Source: an uncultured Chloroflexales bacterium (GTDB lineage: Bacteria > Chloroflexota > Chloroflexia > Chloroflexales > Chloroflexaceae). Taken from it: 64,000 bases of DNA. Each line of letters starts with the position of its first letter. The first letter of the stretch is position 1. The translations under genes were made by a program, and so were the position numbers. The stretch lies in NCBI GenBank assembly GCA_937902315.1, contig CALGUG010000018.1:1-64000 (forward strand), given 5' to 3'. Below, in pieces: positions 62,923 through 64,000 of this stretch. A model generated the notes under the pieces. It was not told the origin of the DNA. It saw only the letters and a list, made by a program, of their open reading frames with translations, and made no database searches.

Positions 62923-64000
62923 CTAGCTGCTGGCTTCCGAGAGCATCGAAAGGGCCAGCTTTTGAATGGGCGGCGTGACCGCGCCTTGCAGAATCGGGTC
63001 GTTGGTCTCTTGCATCCAGCGATGCAGGCGCGCCATCAGCTCTTTGCGCACCTCGGCGTAGGCCGGGTCGTTGGCGACATCCTTCTGCTCCCAGGGATCG
63101 TTTTGCAGATCGTAAAGCTCGATGGGCGGGTGGTAGGCTTCCATCGGACGGGCCGGAACAGTCGGTTCAGAGCGCGGTCGCCACGATTGTGAAGGGTTCA
63201 TAAAGGCCGGCGCCGAGCTGAAGTTGGCGATCAGCTTATAGCGCTCGGTGCGAATCGCGCGGCGCGGGTCGTAGTAGTCGTGGTGGGTGATCTCGGCGAA
63301 GATCTGCTCGCGCGGCTGATACGCTTCGCCATCGAGCGCCTTGAGGAAGCTCTGGCCTTGGATACGCTCGCTCGGCTCGACGCCTAACAGCTCCAGAATG
63401 GTCGGGAAGATATCGATGTTCGAGGTCAGGGTTTCGATCTTGCGCCCGCCGACCCAGCCACGCGCCGGATAGCGGATCATCAGACAGACCTCGATGCCCG
63501 GATCGTAGAGCGAACACTTGGCGCGCGGCATAGCGATGCCATGATCGGTAGTGAAGATCACAACGGTGTTCTCGCGCAGGCCAAGCTCATCGATCCGCTG
63601 GAGGAAGCGCCCAACATGGGTATCCATGTAGCGAATCGCACCCTGCAACTCGGCAAGCTCAGTGCGTGTGCCGGGCGTATCGCGCAGGTAGGGTGGCACA
63701 TGCACGCCAAGCTCGGAATCTGGGTGAATATAGTCGCCAATAAAGCCCATGTAGTCTTTTTCGTTCGGGCTATTGGTGCGGTGTGGCTCGTGGAAACCTA
63801 CCTGCAGATAGAAAGGTTTATCCCCTTGCGCCAGCTTCTCTAGGCGATCGATGGCGGTATCGGCGGTATCGACGCCATGGTGAGGCTGAATGTATTCATC
63901 CATGCCACAGCGCTCGGCGACCGCTTTGGGATCGCCACCGCGCGATTCGTGGTGTACTCCAACCAAGATGCGAGCGTAGCCAAGCTCGGCCAACTCCTGG
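62923..64000 (-). CDS. Sulfatase (alkaline phosphatase superfamily), C-terminal part
   Basis: At least 359 residues lie in the window and the frame is still open at the window edge, so the N-terminal third is missing, including the CxPxR formylglycine site. Visible family features are DKPFYLQVGFHEPH, NTVVIFTTDHGIAMPRAKCS (metal Asp-His), TSNIDIFPTILELLGV and a C-terminal ELYDLQNDPWEQKDVANDP, all typical of type I arylsulfatases and heparan- or glucosamine-sulfatase-like enzymes. It removes sulfate esters from glycans. The substrate cannot be told. It is on the same strand as the GH3 gene, but 790 bp of repeats separate them. Confidence 0.9.
   Translation of the reverse strand, partial: QELAELGYARILVGVHHESRGGDPKAVAERCGMDEYIQPHHGVDTADTAIDRLEKLAQGDKPFYLQVGFHEPHRTNSPNEKDYMGFIGDYIHPDSELGVHVPPYLRDTPGTRTELAELQGAIRYMDTHVGRFLQRIDELGLRENTVVIFTTDHGIAMPRAKCSLYDPGIEVCLMIRYPARGWVGGRKIETLTSNIDIFPTILELLGVEPSERIQGQSFLKALDGEAYQPREQIFAEITHHDYYDPRRAIRTERYKLIANFSSAPAFMNPSQSWRPRSEPTVPARPMEAYHPPIELYDLQNDPWEQKDVANDPAYAEVRKELMARLHRWMQETNDPILQGAVTPPIQKLALSMLSEASS

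Noticed and set aside
63991..63993. Start codon of the sulfatase at the window edge
   Set aside because: The codon is a TTG inside a conserved sulfatase segment and the frame stays open to 64000. The true start and the CxPxR site must lie outside the window.

Overview
This is about 64 kb of a mid-GC bacterial chromosome. No rRNA, tRNA, CRISPR array or phage module was seen. I infer a Chloroflexota member (filamentous, Herpetosiphon or Chloroflexia-like). The reasons are secreted proteins carrying the short LP(I/V)-type motif next to the signal peptide or at the extreme C-terminus, a membrane Ser/Thr kinase with a proline/threonine linker and LGFP-like ectodomain, a PASTA-tailed class A PBP, a roadblock/LC7 protein, and intergenic spacers packed with dispersed repeats. 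The lineage is inference, because no phylogenetic marker gene was compared.

Layout. 0.1-4 kb: a secreted beta-propeller protein and an MFS exporter. 4.4-10.6 kb: a complete type I restriction-modification operon (hsdR-hsdM-hsdS, minus strand) flanked on both sides by near-identical repeat arrays. 11.4-19 kb: a secreted FxLYD-like protein, a duplicated-domain protein of unknown function, an SDR plus divergent QueA-like pair, two tandem Eis-type acetyltransferases and a GT4 glycosyltransferase. 19.4-25.5 kb: an alkyltransferase-like DNA repair protein and a Ser/Thr kinase, divergent from a large penicillin-binding protein. 26-36 kb: STAS protein, amylomaltase, alpha/beta hydrolase, cardiolipin synthase, a large membrane protein and an EmrB/QacA exporter. 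36-41.5 kb: rho behind a roughly 600-nt leader, apt, a roadblock protein and a sugar-binding lipoprotein. 42.2-44.2 kb: a consensus promoter, a highly structured RNA with its own terminator, and a PLP decarboxylase. 44.9-55 kb: a double GNAT plus GT4 operon, a small membrane protein, two sugar isomerase-type TIM barrels, a decayed MarR regulator fused to the front of an MFS gene, and a GT4 plus hexose-phosphate mutarotase operon. 55-64 kb: a membrane diguanylate cyclase, a CrtI/PYROXD2-like flavoprotein, an alpha/beta hydrolase, a PA14-containing GH3 beta-glucosidase and a partial sulfatase.

The genes are mostly monocistronic or in pairs, separated by 0.3-1.3 kb spacers. Those spacers hold at least four repeat families. 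The most abundant is a MITE-like family with shared terminal inverted repeats (ATACCAAATCCG...CGGATTTGGTAT) and two types of interior. The most promising undescribed object is the structured RNA at about 42201-42491 upstream of the decarboxylase, which has a perfect sigma70-type promoter, nested stems with a mutually exclusive alternative, and an intrinsic terminator before the gene.
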